Of a stretch of 64,000 bases of DNA, positions 25,719 through 35,028 are shown in pieces (positions within the stretch are counted from its first letter, which is position 1; the number at the start of each line of letters is the position of its first letter). The position numbers were made by a program, and so were the translations under genes. This DNA is from Marivita lacus. Lineage in GTDB: Bacteria; Pseudomonadota; Alphaproteobacteria; Rhodobacterales; Rhodobacteraceae. The notes under the pieces are model-generated. The model did no database searches. It was not told where the DNA came from and saw only the letters and a program-made list of their open reading frames with translations. The stretch spans positions 1-64,000 of the forward strand of contig NZ_BMFC01000011.1 of assembly GCF_014637725.1 (NCBI RefSeq). The letters are read 5' to 3'.

Positions 25719-27500
25719 ATGCCAAGCTATACCGCACCTCTGAAAGACATGCAGTTCGTCCTGCACGACGTTCTCAATGCCTCGGAACAGAATATTCCGG
25801 GTTATGACGAGCTGGACCGCGACTTTACGGCCGCGGTGATCGGGGAAGCGGGCAAGCTGGCCTCGGATGTCCTGATGCCGCTGAACGCGGTGGGCGATAC
25901 CGAGGGCTGCACGCTGGAAAACGGCGTGGTGCGCACGCCCACCGGCTTCAGGGCCGCGTTCGACCAGATGCGCGATGGCGGCTGGACGGCACTGGATTGC
26001 GACCCCCAATACGGCGGGCAGGGCCTGCCCTATGTGATGCACACGGCGGCGCAGGAGCCGTTCGTGTCGGCCAACATGGCGTTCAACATGTACCAGGGCC
26101 TGACCCATGGTGCCTATACCGCGATCTACATGCACGGCTCGGTTGCGCAGAAGCAGACCTACCTGCCCAAGATGACCACCTGCGAATGGACCGGCACCAT
26201 GAACCTGACGGAGCCGCATTGCGGCACCGATCTGGGCCTGATGCGCACCAAGGCCGTGCCGCAGGACGATGGCAGCTACAAGGTGACGGGTCAGAAGATC
26301 TTCATCTCGGCCGGTGATCACGACATGGCCGACAACATCATCCACCTTGTTCTGGCGAAAATCCCCGGCGGGCCGGATGGCATCAAAGGCGTGTCCCTCT
26401 TCATCGTGCCGAAATTCATCGTCAACGAAGACGGATCGCTGGGCGACCGCAACGGCGTGTCGGTCGGCAAGATCGAAGAGAAGATGGGCATTCACGGCAA
26501 CGCCACCTGCGTGATGAACTACGACGACGCGACCGGCTATCTTGTCGGCGAGATGCACAAGGGCATGCGCCCGATGTTCACCATGATGAACGAGGCGCGT
26601 CTGGGTGTGGGCCTTCAGGGCTATGCGCAGGCCGAGGTCGCCTATCAGAACGCCGTGGCCTATGCCAATGACCGGCTTCAGGGCCGCGACGTGACCGGGG
26701 CCAAGGCGCCCGAGAAATCGGCAGACCCGATCATCGTACACCCCGACATCCGCCGCAACCTGATGGATCAGAAAAGCTTTGTCGAAGGGGCGCGCGCCTT
26801 TACCTATTGGGGCGCCTACCTGATCGACCGGGCGCACAAGACCTCGGATGCAGACGCCGACGGCCTGATCTCGCTGCTGACCCCGGTCGTCAAGGGGTTC
26901 CTGACCGACAAGGGGTTCGAGATGGCGGTGAACGCCCAGCAGGTCTATGGCGGGCATGGGTATATCGAGGAATGGGGCATGTCGCAATTCGCCCGCGACG
27001 CGCGCATCGCCATGATCTACGAAGGTGCCAACGGCATTCAGGCGCTTGATCTGGTGGGCCGCAAGCTGGCGCAGGATGGCGGCAAGCATGTCATGGCGTT
27101 TTTCGACATGATCAAGACATTTGCATCCGAGACCAAGGGTCAGGACGAAGCTTTCGACCGCGACTTCCTCGAGCCGCTCAAATCGGCCTCGAAGGATCTG
27201 CAGGCGGCGTCGATGTATTTCATGTCCCAGGGCATGAAGAACCCCAACAACGCTTTGGCGGGGTCGTATGACTTCATGCACATGTTCGGCCATGTCTGCC
27301 TTGGCTACATGTGGGCGCGGATGGGGCTTGCGGCGTCGAAAGCCTTGGCCGACGGGGCCTCGGACGTGGCATTCTACGAGACAAAGCTGGCCACCGGGCG
27401 CTATTACATGGCGCGTCAGCTTCCGGCGACCAAGATGCACCTTGCGCGGATCGAAACCGGGGCAGACCCTGTCATGGCGCTGGAGGCGGCGAACTTCTGA
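25719..27500 (+). CDS. Acyl-CoA dehydrogenase, long form with C-terminal extension (FadE/DmdC-like)
   Basis: The 593-residue flavoprotein belongs to the long acyl-CoA dehydrogenase group that carries an additional C-terminal domain and includes the DmdC enzyme of DMSP degradation. Visible motifs are [19 protein letters not shown] (about 162-180, FAD-binding loop), [13 protein letters not shown], the catalytic-base region [22 protein letters not shown] (about 427-448; Glu in YEGANG), and [12 protein letters not shown]. The N-terminal 40 residues match this long group. It would oxidise an acyl-CoA to the 2-enoyl-CoA, passing electrons to ETF. The substrate cannot be told by eye. Confidence 0.85.
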   Translation: MPSYTAPLKDMQFVLHDVLNASEQNIPGYDELDRDFTAAVIGEAGKLASDVLMPLNAVGDTEGCTLENGVVRTPTGFRAAFDQMRDGGWTALDCDPQYGGQGLPYVMHTAAQEPFVSANMAFNMYQGLTHGAYTAIYMHGSVAQKQTYLPKMTTCEWTGTMNLTEPHCGTDLGLMRTKAVPQDDGSYKVTGQKIFISAGDHDMADNIIHLVLAKIPGGPDGIKGVSLFIVPKFIVNEDGSLGDRNGVSVGKIEEKMGIHGNATCVMNYDDATGYLVGEMHKGMRPMFTMMNEARLGVGLQGYAQAEVAYQNAVAYANDRLQGRDVTGAKAPEKSADPIIVHPDIRRNLMDQKSFVEGARAFTYWGAYLIDRAHKTSDADADGLISLLTPVVKGFLTDKGFEMAVNAQQVYGGHGYIEEWGMSQFARDARIAMIYEGANGIQALDLVGRKLAQDGGKHVMAFFDMIKTFASETKGQDEAFDRDFLEPLKSASKDLQAASMYFMSQGMKNPNNALAGSYDFMHMFGHVCLGYMWARMGLAASKALADGASDVAFYETKLATGRYYMARQLPATKMHLARIETGADPVMALEAANF

Positions 27501-27507
27501 AGGGGGC

Positions 27508-27527
27508 GGTGCGTGCAATCACGCACC
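27508..27527. repeat. Dispersed palindrome GGTGCGTG...CACGCACC (copy A)
   Basis: The perfect 8-bp arms GGTGCGTG and CACGCACC flank a CAAT loop, 8 bp after the stop of the long acyl-CoA dehydrogenase, and are followed by CTAC. An outer GGC/GCC pairing can extend the stem. Copies of the same palindrome lie at 53340-53359 and 61965-61984. It could act as an intra-operon attenuator or mRNA end-stabiliser. Confidence 0.8.
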
Positions 27528-27568
27528 CTACCGCCAAGAGACACCATGCGCGCCAAGGGAGGGGAGCC

Positions 27569-28708
27569 ATGCGATCCAACTGGATGACCGACGAGCACGA
27601 GATGCTTGCCGAGATGACCGCGAAGTTCATCGAGACCGAATGGCAGCCGCTCTACAACAAGTGGCGCAAGCAGGGCCAGATGGACCGGGAGACATGGCAG
27701 CAGGCCGGCGAACTGGGCCTGCTCTGCCCTTCGGTGCCAGAAGAGTACGGCGGCGCGGGCGGGGATTTCGGCCACGAGGCGGTGATCCTGATGGAAGCAG
27801 GCCGCGCCAATCTGGCAAGCTGGGGTCACGGCATCCATTCCGGCATCGTCGCGCATTACGTGCTGGCCTATGGCACCGAAGAGCAGAAGAAGCGCTGGCT
27901 GCCCAGGATGGTCACCGGCGAACTGGTCGGCGCTTTGGCGATGACCGAACCGTCGGGCGGGTCGGATGTGCAGGGGATCAAGACGCGTGCGGTGAAAGAC
28001 GGCAACGCCTACCGCCTGTCGGGGCAAAAGACCTTCATCACCAATGGCCAGCACGCGAACCTGATCCTCGTGGCGGCCAAGACCGATCCGTCACTTGGGT
28101 CGAAAGGCACGTCGCTGGTCGTCGTGGAAACCGACGGGGCCGAGGGGTTCCAGCGCGGGCGCAACCTTGAAAAGATCGGCTGCCATGCGGCGGACACGTC
28201 GGAGCTGTTCTTCGACAATGTCGAGATCGCGCCGGAAAACCTGCTGGGCGGCGTGGAAGGTCAGGGCTTCTACCAGATGATGAAGCAGCTGCCGCAGGAA
28301 CGGCTCATCATCGGATGCGGGGCTGTCGGCGCGATGGAGGGGGCGATCGCGCGCACGATCTCTTACTGCAAGGAACGCGAGGCCTTCGGCGGGCCGCTCA
28401 CGCAGTTCCAGAACACCCGCTTCAAACTGGCGGAATGCCTGACCAAGACCACCGTGGCCCGGGCGTTTCTGGACAATTGCATGGAAGAACACCTGCGCGG
28501 AGAGCTGAGTGTCGAGAAAGCCGCGATGGCGAAATACTGGCTCTCGGATACGCAGGGTGAAGTGCTGGACGAATGTGTGCAGCTGCATGGCGGCTATGGC
28601 TACATGCAGGAATACGCCATTGCCGAGATGTGGGCCGATGCCCGCGTGCAGCGGATCTACGGCGGCACCAACGAGATCATGAAAGAGCTGATTGCGAGGG
28701 CGTTGTGA
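27569..28708 (+). CDS. Acyl-CoA dehydrogenase, standard form
   Basis: The 379-residue flavoprotein has the normal length for the short- to long-chain family. The FAD/substrate segment [19 protein letters not shown] (about 125-143), the GQKTFITNG motif, and the C-terminal [13 protein letters not shown]...[16 protein letters not shown] (catalytic Glu in the YGGTNEI region for some subfamilies) are present. ATG 27569 follows AGGGGAG. It is in the same operon as the longer dehydrogenase, separated by the 68-bp gap with repeat copy A. Together they suggest substrates of different type. Confidence 0.87.
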   Translation: MRSNWMTDEHEMLAEMTAKFIETEWQPLYNKWRKQGQMDRETWQQAGELGLLCPSVPEEYGGAGGDFGHEAVILMEAGRANLASWGHGIHSGIVAHYVLAYGTEEQKKRWLPRMVTGELVGALAMTEPSGGSDVQGIKTRAVKDGNAYRLSGQKTFITNGQHANLILVAAKTDPSLGSKGTSLVVVETDGAEGFQRGRNLEKIGCHAADTSELFFDNVEIAPENLLGGVEGQGFYQMMKQLPQERLIIGCGAVGAMEGAIARTISYCKEREAFGGPLTQFQNTRFKLAECLTKTTVARAFLDNCMEEHLRGELSVEKAAMAKYWLSDTQGEVLDECVQLHGGYGYMQEYAIAEMWADARVQRIYGGTNEIMKELIARAL

Positions 28709-29012
28709 TGACCGACCGTCGCGCCTGTGGCAGACCGGGGTCTGGAGTATTTGGAACAAGAAGAAGCAGGGGCAGGTCCACCCTGTCTGACGACACCCTT
28801 TCGGGCGCGGCCCTTGGTCAGTCGCCGACAGGGCTTCTCCTTGTACGGTCATCGGCTCTCCAGCCTGTACCGTGTGAGCAGCATGGGGCGATTAACCTTA
28901 ACGACCGGTTAAAGTCTGATCTTCTTCTTGTTGAAAATACGTCCACGGGGGTGTGGGGGTGTGAAACCCCCACTCCTGTCATCGTCACACATACAGGCGG
29001 AGATCTTTACGC
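28709..29012. other. Intergenic gap within the acyl-CoA operon
   Basis: This 304-bp gap has no convincing gene. An inverted repeat TTAAC-GACCG-GTTAA at 28898-28912 has the shape of a TetR-type operator. A hairpin GTGGGGG...CCCCCAC with loop TGTGAAA lies at 28953-28973, without a T tract. The glutathione transferase start at 29013 follows GGCGGAGAT. A separate promoter for the downstream genes is possible. Confidence 0.4.
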
Positions 29013-29651
29013 ATGACCATCAAACTCTACTGTTTCGGCGAGAGCGGCAACGCCTACAAGGCAGCGCTTGCGCTTGAACTCAGCGGCCTCGACTGGGAGC
29101 CGGTGAAGGTGGATTTCTTCGGCGGCGAGACCCGCAGCGACGACTACCGCACCAACATAAACCCGATGGGCGAAGCGCCGGTTCTCGTGGATGGCGATAT
29201 GAAGGTGACGCAATCGGGCGTGATCCAGATGTACGTGACCGAGCGATCGGGCAAGTTCGGTGGGGCCACCTCGGAAGAGGCGCGCGAGGTGATGCGCTGG
29301 GTGTTCTGGGACAACCACAAGCTCAGCAGCCAGGCCGGGATGACCCGGTTCCTGATGAATTTCCTGCCCGAGGACAAGCGCCCGGCAGAGGTGATCGCCT
29401 TCACGCAAGGTAGGCTCAAGGCGGCTTATGCGGTGCTGGACACCCATCTCGAGGGGCGCGACTGGATCGTCGGCGACGGGATCACCAATGCCGATATCTC
29501 GTGCTGCGGGTATCTTTTCTATCCCGAACCGTTCGGTTTCGACCGGGCGGACTGGCCCAATATCGACCGCTGGCTCGGGGGCATCGCAGCCCTGCCCGGT
29601 TGGAAACACCCTTACGATCTGATGCCCGGCTCCCCTGCGGACCGGGCCTGA
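29013..29651 (+). CDS. Glutathione S-transferase family protein
   Basis: The 212-residue protein has an N-terminal thioredoxin-fold domain (1-80, MTIKLYCFGESGNAYKAALALE, then MGEAPVLVDGDMKVTQSGVIQMY with the cis-Pro and the Gln-Ser pair that contacts glutathione) and a C-terminal helical domain (about 90-200). Catalytic Ser or Cys is likely at residues 8-11 (GESGN). It may detoxify reactive acyl intermediates made by the surrounding beta-oxidation enzymes; this is inferred from gene order only. The thiolase gene begins 14 bp downstream. Confidence 0.85.
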   Translation: MTIKLYCFGESGNAYKAALALELSGLDWEPVKVDFFGGETRSDDYRTNINPMGEAPVLVDGDMKVTQSGVIQMYVTERSGKFGGATSEEAREVMRWVFWDNHKLSSQAGMTRFLMNFLPEDKRPAEVIAFTQGRLKAAYAVLDTHLEGRDWIVGDGITNADISCCGYLFYPEPFGFDRADWPNIDRWLGGIAALPGWKHPYDLMPGSPADRA

Positions 29652-29664
29652 AACGGAGACCAGA

Positions 29665-30876
29665 ATGACGGAAGCCTATATTTTCGACGCCGTGCGCACG
29701 CCGCGGGGCAAGGGCCGTGCAGATGGCAGCCTGCACGAAGTGACCTCGGTGCGCCTGAGCGCGCAGGTTCTGGACGCGGTCAAGGAGCGCAACGGTCTCG
29801 AGGGGCACGCGGTCGAGGACGTGATCTGGGGGAACGTGACGCAGGTGGGCGAACAGGGTGGCTGCCTTGCGCGGACCGCCGTGCTGGCCTCGGGGCTGGA
29901 TCAATCGATCCCGGGACTTGCGATCAACCGGTTCTGTGCAAGCGGCATGGAAGCAGTGAACCTTGCCGCCAACCAGGTGCGGGGCGGTGCGGGCGAGGCC
30001 TATATCGCCGGTGGCGTGGAGATGATGGGCCGGGTCGCCATGGGCAGCGACGGGGCGGCGATTGCCGTTGACCCGTCTGTGGCCATGGAGAGCTATTTCG
30101 TGCCGCAGGGCATTTCGGCCGACATCATCGCCACCCAGTACGGGTTTTCCCGCGACGATGCCGACGGCCTTGCCGTCGAGAGCCAGCGCCGCGCCAAGGC
30201 GGCGTGGGATGACAAGCGGTTCGACCGCTCGATCCTCACCGTGCGCGACCAGAACGGTCTGGCGATCCTCGATCGGGACGAATACATGCGCCCCGGAACC
30301 GACATGCAGAGCCTGGGCGCGCTCAGCCCCGCGTTCCAGCAGATGGGCGAGGTGATGCCGGGCTTCGATGCCATCGCGTTGATGAAATACCCGCATCTGG
30401 AGCGGATCAACCACATCCACCACGCGGGCAACTCCTCGGGTATCGTGGACGGTGCGGCGGGTGTGCTGATCGGCAGCAAGGCATTCGGCGAAAAGTGGGG
30501 CCTGAAGCCCCGCGCCCGCATCCGCGCCACGGCCAAGATCGGGACCGATCCGACCATCATGCTGACGGGGCCGGTGCCGGTGACGGAAAAGATCCTTGCC
30601 GATTCAGGCATGAGCATCGGCGACATCGACCTCTTCGAGGTCAACGAGGCCTTTGCCTCGGTCGTGCTGCGCTTCATGCAGGCCTTCGGTGTCGATGCCG
30701 ACAGGGTCAACGTCAATGGCGGTTCCATCGCGATGGGGCATCCGCTGGGGGCCACCGGGGCCATCATCATCGGCACGCTGCTGGACGAGCTTGAGCGCAG
30801 CGGCAAGGGTACAGGTCTGGCGACGCTCTGCATCGCGTCGGGCATGGGGGCGGCCACGATCATCGAGCGGGTCTGA
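29665..30876 (+). CDS. fadA: Acetyl-CoA C-acyltransferase (thiolase)
   Basis: The 403-residue thiolase cleaves 3-ketoacyl-CoA with CoA. The acylated nucleophile is Cys91 ([11 protein letters not shown]). The C-terminal His is in [15 protein letters not shown] (about 361) and the second Cys in [10 protein letters not shown] (about 390). The NEAF motif is also present (FEVNEAFAS). It lies between GST and a small gene, upstream of the FadB-type enzyme. Together these two enzymes complete a beta-oxidation turn. ATG 29665 follows CGGAGACC. Confidence 0.9.
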   Translation: MTEAYIFDAVRTPRGKGRADGSLHEVTSVRLSAQVLDAVKERNGLEGHAVEDVIWGNVTQVGEQGGCLARTAVLASGLDQSIPGLAINRFCASGMEAVNLAANQVRGGAGEAYIAGGVEMMGRVAMGSDGAAIAVDPSVAMESYFVPQGISADIIATQYGFSRDDADGLAVESQRRAKAAWDDKRFDRSILTVRDQNGLAILDRDEYMRPGTDMQSLGALSPAFQQMGEVMPGFDAIALMKYPHLERINHIHHAGNSSGIVDGAAGVLIGSKAFGEKWGLKPRARIRATAKIGTDPTIMLTGPVPVTEKILADSGMSIGDIDLFEVNEAFASVVLRFMQAFGVDADRVNVNGGSIAMGHPLGATGAIIIGTLLDELERSGKGTGLATLCIASGMGAATIIERV

Positions 30877-31124
30877 GCCATGGGTCACACGGGACCGACA
30901 GGTGCGTTCGACAGGGCGCACCTTCGACAGTGCAGGTCCGACCGGACATGAAACACGACACCAACGCAGGTCGACGCATCGAAAGAACATCATGACACAC
31001 GCGGACATGTCCTTGAATTCAGGTTCTCCCCTCGGTGGGCCGTGTATACTCGGGTCCATTCGGATTCGGGTCGCCTCCCTTGCGGCCAGATCAATCTCAA
31101 GTTCTATTTCGCGGAGTGCATTTG

Positions 31125-31604
31125 ATGATCAAAGCCATGGCCTTCCACATTTACCAACAAAACCTCGACGTGGTGTCGCGCGCGTTGATGGCGGGCGATC
31201 TGAGCGAGATGATGCGCCATATCGCGATCCCGAACATGATGTCGACGCATGACACCGAGATCGTCATGTCCTCACCCGAAGAGCTGGATATCGTGATGTC
31301 GGATTTCCGGGCGCAATTGCTGGCACGGGGCGTCGAGACCTATACGCGGACCTGCCTCGAGGCCGATTTCGTCGCCGAGCGCGGCGACATGATCGCGGGC
31401 AGTCACCGGACGGTCATGACGGGCCGCCACGGTGACGCGATCACCCCGTATCTCAACCACAGTGTCCTGATGCAGATCGACGGCCAGTGGAAAGGCATCT
31501 GGCTGCAGGCGATCATGGACAACACGGAGTTGGAGATCCTCAGCCCCGACATCGCCGCGGCACAGGCCGAAGCCCGCCGCGTCCTCGACAGGATACGTCG
31601 CTGA
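31125..31604 (+). CDS. Small protein, possibly NTF2/SnoaL-like
   Basis: The 159-residue protein has no motif I can name with certainty. Its pattern, a helical N terminus followed by beta strands with ETYTRTCLEADFV, GSHRTVMTGRHGD and GQWKGIWLQAIMDNTEL, is of the kind seen in NTF2/SnoaL-like folds. ATG 31125 follows GCGGAG; an in-frame start at 31035 is less likely. It lies between fadA and fadB-type genes, so a role in the same pathway is plausible. The 248-bp gap before it holds nothing I can name. Confidence 0.65.
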   Translation: MIKAMAFHIYQQNLDVVSRALMAGDLSEMMRHIAIPNMMSTHDTEIVMSSPEELDIVMSDFRAQLLARGVETYTRTCLEADFVAERGDMIAGSHRTVMTGRHGDAITPYLNHSVLMQIDGQWKGIWLQAIMDNTELEILSPDIAAAQAEARRVLDRIRR

Positions 31605-31642
31605 GGCGGCGACACGACCACCCACGAAAGGGAAAAGACAGA

Positions 31643-33829
31643 ATGACCGATTTCACGATGACCACCGATGCCGAGGGCATTGCGACGATCACCTGGGACG
31701 TTGCTGGCAAATCCATGAACGTGCTGAGCTTCGAAGGCTTGCAGGTGCTGAATGACCTCGTGGACGACGCCTTGGGAGACGCCGCCGTCAAAGGCATCAT
31801 CGTCACAAGCGCGAAGGCCGATTTCGCCGCCGGGATGGACCTCAACGTGCTGGCGACACTGCGCGACGCCGGGGCCGAGGCGGTGTTCGAGGGCATCATG
31901 AAAATGCACGGCGTGCTGCGCAAGATCGAACGTGCGGGCATGGACCCGAAGACGAACAAGGGCGGCAAGCCGGTGGCGGCGGTGCTGCCGGGCACGGCGC
32001 TGGGCATCGGGCTCGAGATTCCACTCGCCTGCCACCGCGTCTTTGCCGCCGACAATCCCAAGGCCAAGATCGGTCTGCCGGAGATCATCGTCGGCATCTT
32101 CCCCGGTGCCGGCGGCACAACCCGTGTGGCGCGCAAGATGGGCGCGATGGCGGCTTCGCCCTTCCTGCTCGAAGGCAAGCTGTCGGACCCGACAAAAGCC
32201 AAGGCTGCGGGCCTGATCGACGAGGTTTCGGATGACCCGATGGCGGCGGCGCGCGACTGGGTGCTGAACGCCAAGGATGCCGATCTGGTCAAGCCGTGGG
32301 ATGCCAAGGGCTACAAGATGCCCGGTGGCGCGCCCTATCACCCGGCGGGCTTCATGACCTTTGTCGGCGCTTCCGCGATGGTCAACGGCAAGACCAAGGG
32401 CGTCTATCCTGCGGCCAAGGCGCTGCTGTCTGCGGTCTATGAGGGCGCGCTTGTGCCATTCGATACCGCGCTGAAGATCGAGGCGCGGTGGTTCACCAAC
32501 ATCATCATGAACCCGTCTTCCGGCGCGATGATCCGGTCGCTGTTCGTCAACAAGCAGGCACTTGAAAAGGGTGCCGTGCGGCCCGAAGGGATCGACGACC
32601 AGAAAGTCCGAAAAGTCGGTGTTCTGGGCGCGGGCATGATGGGCGCGGGTATTGCGCTGGTGTCGGCACAGGCGGGTATCGAGGTTGTGCTGCTCGACCG
32701 CGATCAGGCGGCGGCGGACAAGGGCAAGGCCTATTCCGCCGACTATGCCGCCAAAGGTGTGTCGCGCAAGAAGATCACGCAGGACAAGGCCGACGCGATG
32801 CTGGCGCGGATCACGGCCACGACCGATTACAGTGATCTGGCGGGGTGTGACCTGATCGTGGAGGCGGTGTTCGAGGATCCCAAGATCAAGGCCGAGGTGA
32901 CCGCCGAAGTGGAAAAGGTGATCGGCGAGGACTGCATCTTTGCCACCAACACCTCGACCCTGCCGATCAGCGATCTGGCCAAGGCCAGCACGCGGCCCGA
33001 GCAGTTCATCGGTATCCACTTCTTCAGCCCGGTGGAGAAGATGATGCTGGTCGAGATCATCAAGGGCAAGCAGACCGGCGACCGTGCCGTGGCCAAGGCG
33101 CTGGATTTCGTGCGGCAGATCCGCAAGACGCCCATCGTGGTCAACGACGCGCGGTTCTTCTACGCCAACCGTTGCATCATTCCCTACATCAACGAGGGCA
33201 TCCGCCTGGTGAAGGAGGGCGTGTCCCCTGCCCTGATCGAAAATGCCGCAAAAATGGTGGGCATGCCGCTGGGCCCGCTGCAGCTTGTCGATGAAACCTC
33301 GATTGATCTGGGGGCCAAGATCGCGCGGGCGACCAAAGCGGCGATGGGCGATGCCTATCCGGATGGTGAAGTGGACGAGGTGATCTTCTGGATGGAAGCG
33401 CAGGGTCGTCTGGGCCGCAAGTCAAAGGCGGGGTTCTACGATTACGACGCGGCGGGCAAGCGGCAGGGCCTGTCGGATGTGGTCAAGGCGCAGTATCCCG
33501 AAGTGGACAACCAGCCCGACCTGATCGACGTGCAGCATCGTCTTCTGTTCGCGCAATCGCTCGAAGCGGTGCGGGCGCTGGAGGACGGTGTTCTGATGGA
33601 CATCCGCGAAGGCGACGTGGGCGCGATCCTGGGTTGGGGCTTTGCACCCTGGTCCGGTGGTCCGCTGTCATGGCTCGACATGCTGGGCGCGGAATATGCG
33701 GCAGAACGCTGTGACCAGTTGGTCGAGGCGTTCGGCGACCGCTTTGCCTGCCCCGACCTGCTGCGCGAGATGGCCGCAAAGGGTCAGAGCTTTTACGGAC
33801 GCTTCGCACCCGAGAAAGCGGCAGCCTGA
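31643..33829 (+). CDS. fadB: Bifunctional enoyl-CoA hydratase/3-hydroxyacyl-CoA dehydrogenase (FadB-type)
   Basis: The 728-residue protein has an N-terminal crotonase domain (about 1-200; GKPVAAVLPGTALGIGLEIPLACH and the FPGAGGTTRVARK oxyanion segment), a linker, an NAD-binding domain (KVGVLGAGMMGAGIALVSAQAG, about 312-333), and the C-terminal hydroxyacyl-CoA dehydrogenase domains (HFFSPVEKMMLVEII, about 454-468, containing the catalytic His). It hydrates 2-enoyl-CoA and oxidises the 3-hydroxyacyl-CoA. ATG 31643 follows AAAGGGAAAAG. It ends the operon, followed by a double hairpin. Confidence 0.93.
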   Translation: MTDFTMTTDAEGIATITWDVAGKSMNVLSFEGLQVLNDLVDDALGDAAVKGIIVTSAKADFAAGMDLNVLATLRDAGAEAVFEGIMKMHGVLRKIERAGMDPKTNKGGKPVAAVLPGTALGIGLEIPLACHRVFAADNPKAKIGLPEIIVGIFPGAGGTTRVARKMGAMAASPFLLEGKLSDPTKAKAAGLIDEVSDDPMAAARDWVLNAKDADLVKPWDAKGYKMPGGAPYHPAGFMTFVGASAMVNGKTKGVYPAAKALLSAVYEGALVPFDTALKIEARWFTNIIMNPSSGAMIRSLFVNKQALEKGAVRPEGIDDQKVRKVGVLGAGMMGAGIALVSAQAGIEVVLLDRDQAAADKGKAYSADYAAKGVSRKKITQDKADAMLARITATTDYSDLAGCDLIVEAVFEDPKIKAEVTAEVEKVIGEDCIFATNTSTLPISDLAKASTRPEQFIGIHFFSPVEKMMLVEIIKGKQTGDRAVAKALDFVRQIRKTPIVVNDARFFYANRCIIPYINEGIRLVKEGVSPALIENAAKMVGMPLGPLQLVDETSIDLGAKIARATKAAMGDAYPDGEVDEVIFWMEAQGRLGRKSKAGFYDYDAAGKRQGLSDVVKAQYPEVDNQPDLIDVQHRLLFAQSLEAVRALEDGVLMDIREGDVGAILGWGFAPWSGGPLSWLDMLGAEYAAERCDQLVEAFGDRFACPDLLREMAAKGQSFYGRFAPEKAAA

Positions 33830-33836
33830 TCGGCAC

Positions 33837-33910
33837 GCCGGGCACATGCCCGGCCCATGACAAAACATCCGGAAATGCGTGGGCCGGGCATGTGCCCGGC
33901 CCACGCATTT
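33837..33910. repeat. Inverted pair of GCCGGGCA hairpins after fadB (BIME-like)
   Basis: Two hairpins lie 20 bp apart. The first is GCCGGGCA-CA-TGCCCGGC (33837-33854). The second, at 33873-33910, has 18-bp perfect arms (AAATGCGTGGGCCGGGCA and its complement) around a TG centre. Read as the reverse complement, the core of the second equals the first, so they form an inverted pair, as in BIME elements. They separate fadB (plus) from a convergent small gene and probably act as a bidirectional transcript end. A related hairpin follows lldD (11874-11891). Confidence 0.8.
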
Positions 33911-34103
33911 ACTCTGTCCTGAGGGTCGCCAACCTGTCCATCCGGTCGATCTGTGGTGCCATGGTGCACCAGTCATCCCCGACCGCGACCCAATGGGCGT
34001 CCCGGATTTCGGCGTGGACCGCGATGCGACCGGGCTCGGATGTGATCTCGGGCACGATGATCATGTTGAGAAACAAGGCGAAGGCTTCGGCAGTCAGACA
34101 CAT
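33909..34103 (-). CDS. Small hypothetical protein (64 residues)
   Basis: Its main support is a near-ideal ribosome-binding site on the minus strand, AAAAAGGAGTTTTCCC, directly before ATG 34103. The product is 64 residues with a hydrophobic N-terminal region (LTAEAFALFLNMIIVPEIT) and a more polar rest with AVHAEIRDAHWVAVGDDW. I do not recognise it. Its stop codon lies in the base of the long inverted repeat at 33873-33910. The 169 bp upstream to the sulfotransferase gene contain only weak hairpins. Confidence 0.55.
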   Translation of the reverse strand: MCLTAEAFALFLNMIIVPEITSEPGRIAVHAEIRDAHWVAVGDDWCTMAPQIDRMDRLATLRTE

Positions 34104-34272
34104 GGGAAAACTCCTTTTTCAAGTGTCCTCCCTTGGCATGATCCACCTCTGACGGGCGGTGATCTCAGGCTAGCGCAAAAAGCTTGAGCCGAGATGATCG
34201 CCGATGCTGCACTGCAGCAAATCCGGATTTTCCGCCCACACATTGGGCAGATGATTGCCATTTGCCGAATAT

Positions 34273-34977
34273 TCAGGCGTCAAACCGATAGCCGAACTGC
34301 GCAATATCTTCGGCGCACATATCGGCCACGGCTGCGGCGGTGCGGTCGTCATAGGCGGCGCGGTACTCCTTTGGACGGTCCGATGCATTGGCGTGCGGGA
34401 TCTCCAGCCGAAAGCCGAGGTGCTGTTCCACCGGGGCCAGATCCTCGGTCAGATGTTCAAGCCGCACAAACGCCGAGGCGCGATTGATCCCCGCCGCGTC
34501 GGTGACATAGCGCGCATAGGGAAAGGCGCGCAGGCTGGCGTTGGTGTCGGGGTGCAACACGAAGCCGTCAAAGGGCTGGGCCTTGGCCAGCGTCACCGCC
34601 GGATGGTCAAAGCCCTGCGCGCGCAGCCAGTGGTAATAGCTGACCATCCGGTCCCAAGGGTTGCGCACCAGCGTGAAGACGAACATCCGCCTCAATTCAT
34701 CGGGTGACAGCGCCCCGTCGAGATCGGCCAGCGTGCTGTGTTTCCAAAGTCGCCCCTTGGCACCCAACGTCTTGACCCGCCCCTTGCGCCGAAGCGCCTT
34801 GGGCGTGTCCCCGATCAGGATGTCGTCCCGATGCGCGCGGTCCTCCAGCGCCAGCGCCAGCGACGTGCCCCCCGTCTTGGGGATGTGCACGAAGATGAAG
34901 TTCCGGGCGCGCGACAGGATCATGTGCCAGAGGTGCCACCGTCCCCGGTCCGAGGCAAGGATTTGCTTTTCCTGCAC
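34273..34977 (-). CDS. Sulfotransferase family 2 protein
   Basis: The 234-residue protein has both PAPS-binding motifs of sulfotransferases: the 5'-phosphosulfate loop HIPKTGGTS (about 31-39) and the 3'-phosphate motif VRNPWDRMVSYYHWLRAQ (about 103-120). It transfers sulfate from PAPS to an unknown acceptor such as a sugar or lipid. GTG 34977 has a GGAGACGTC ribosome-binding site; the start at ATG 34923 (MILSRARNFIFVHIPKTGG) matches the form I recall in relatives and would remove 18 residues. It is divergent from the acyl-CoA ligase gene. Confidence 0.82.
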   Translation of the reverse strand: MQEKQILASDRGRWHLWHMILSRARNFIFVHIPKTGGTSLALALEDRAHRDDILIGDTPKALRRKGRVKTLGAKGRLWKHSTLADLDGALSPDELRRMFVFTLVRNPWDRMVSYYHWLRAQGFDHPAVTLAKAQPFDGFVLHPDTNASLRAFPYARYVTDAAGINRASAFVRLEHLTEDLAPVEQHLGFRLEIPHANASDRPKEYRAAYDDRTAAAVADMCAEDIAQFGYRFDA

Positions 34978-35028
34978 GACGTCTCCGGGCTATGTCATAG
35001 GACGTTTCTGTATCGGGAAGGATGCGCC

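Noticed and set aside
25665-27518. Minus-strand open frame of about 617 codons
   Set aside because: It is the antisense shadow of the long acyl-CoA dehydrogenase gene, which carries all family motifs.
28953-28973. Hairpin GTGGGGG/CCCCCAC as a terminator in the acyl-CoA operon
   Set aside because: No T tract follows and the operon genes continue directly downstream, so termination cannot be claimed.
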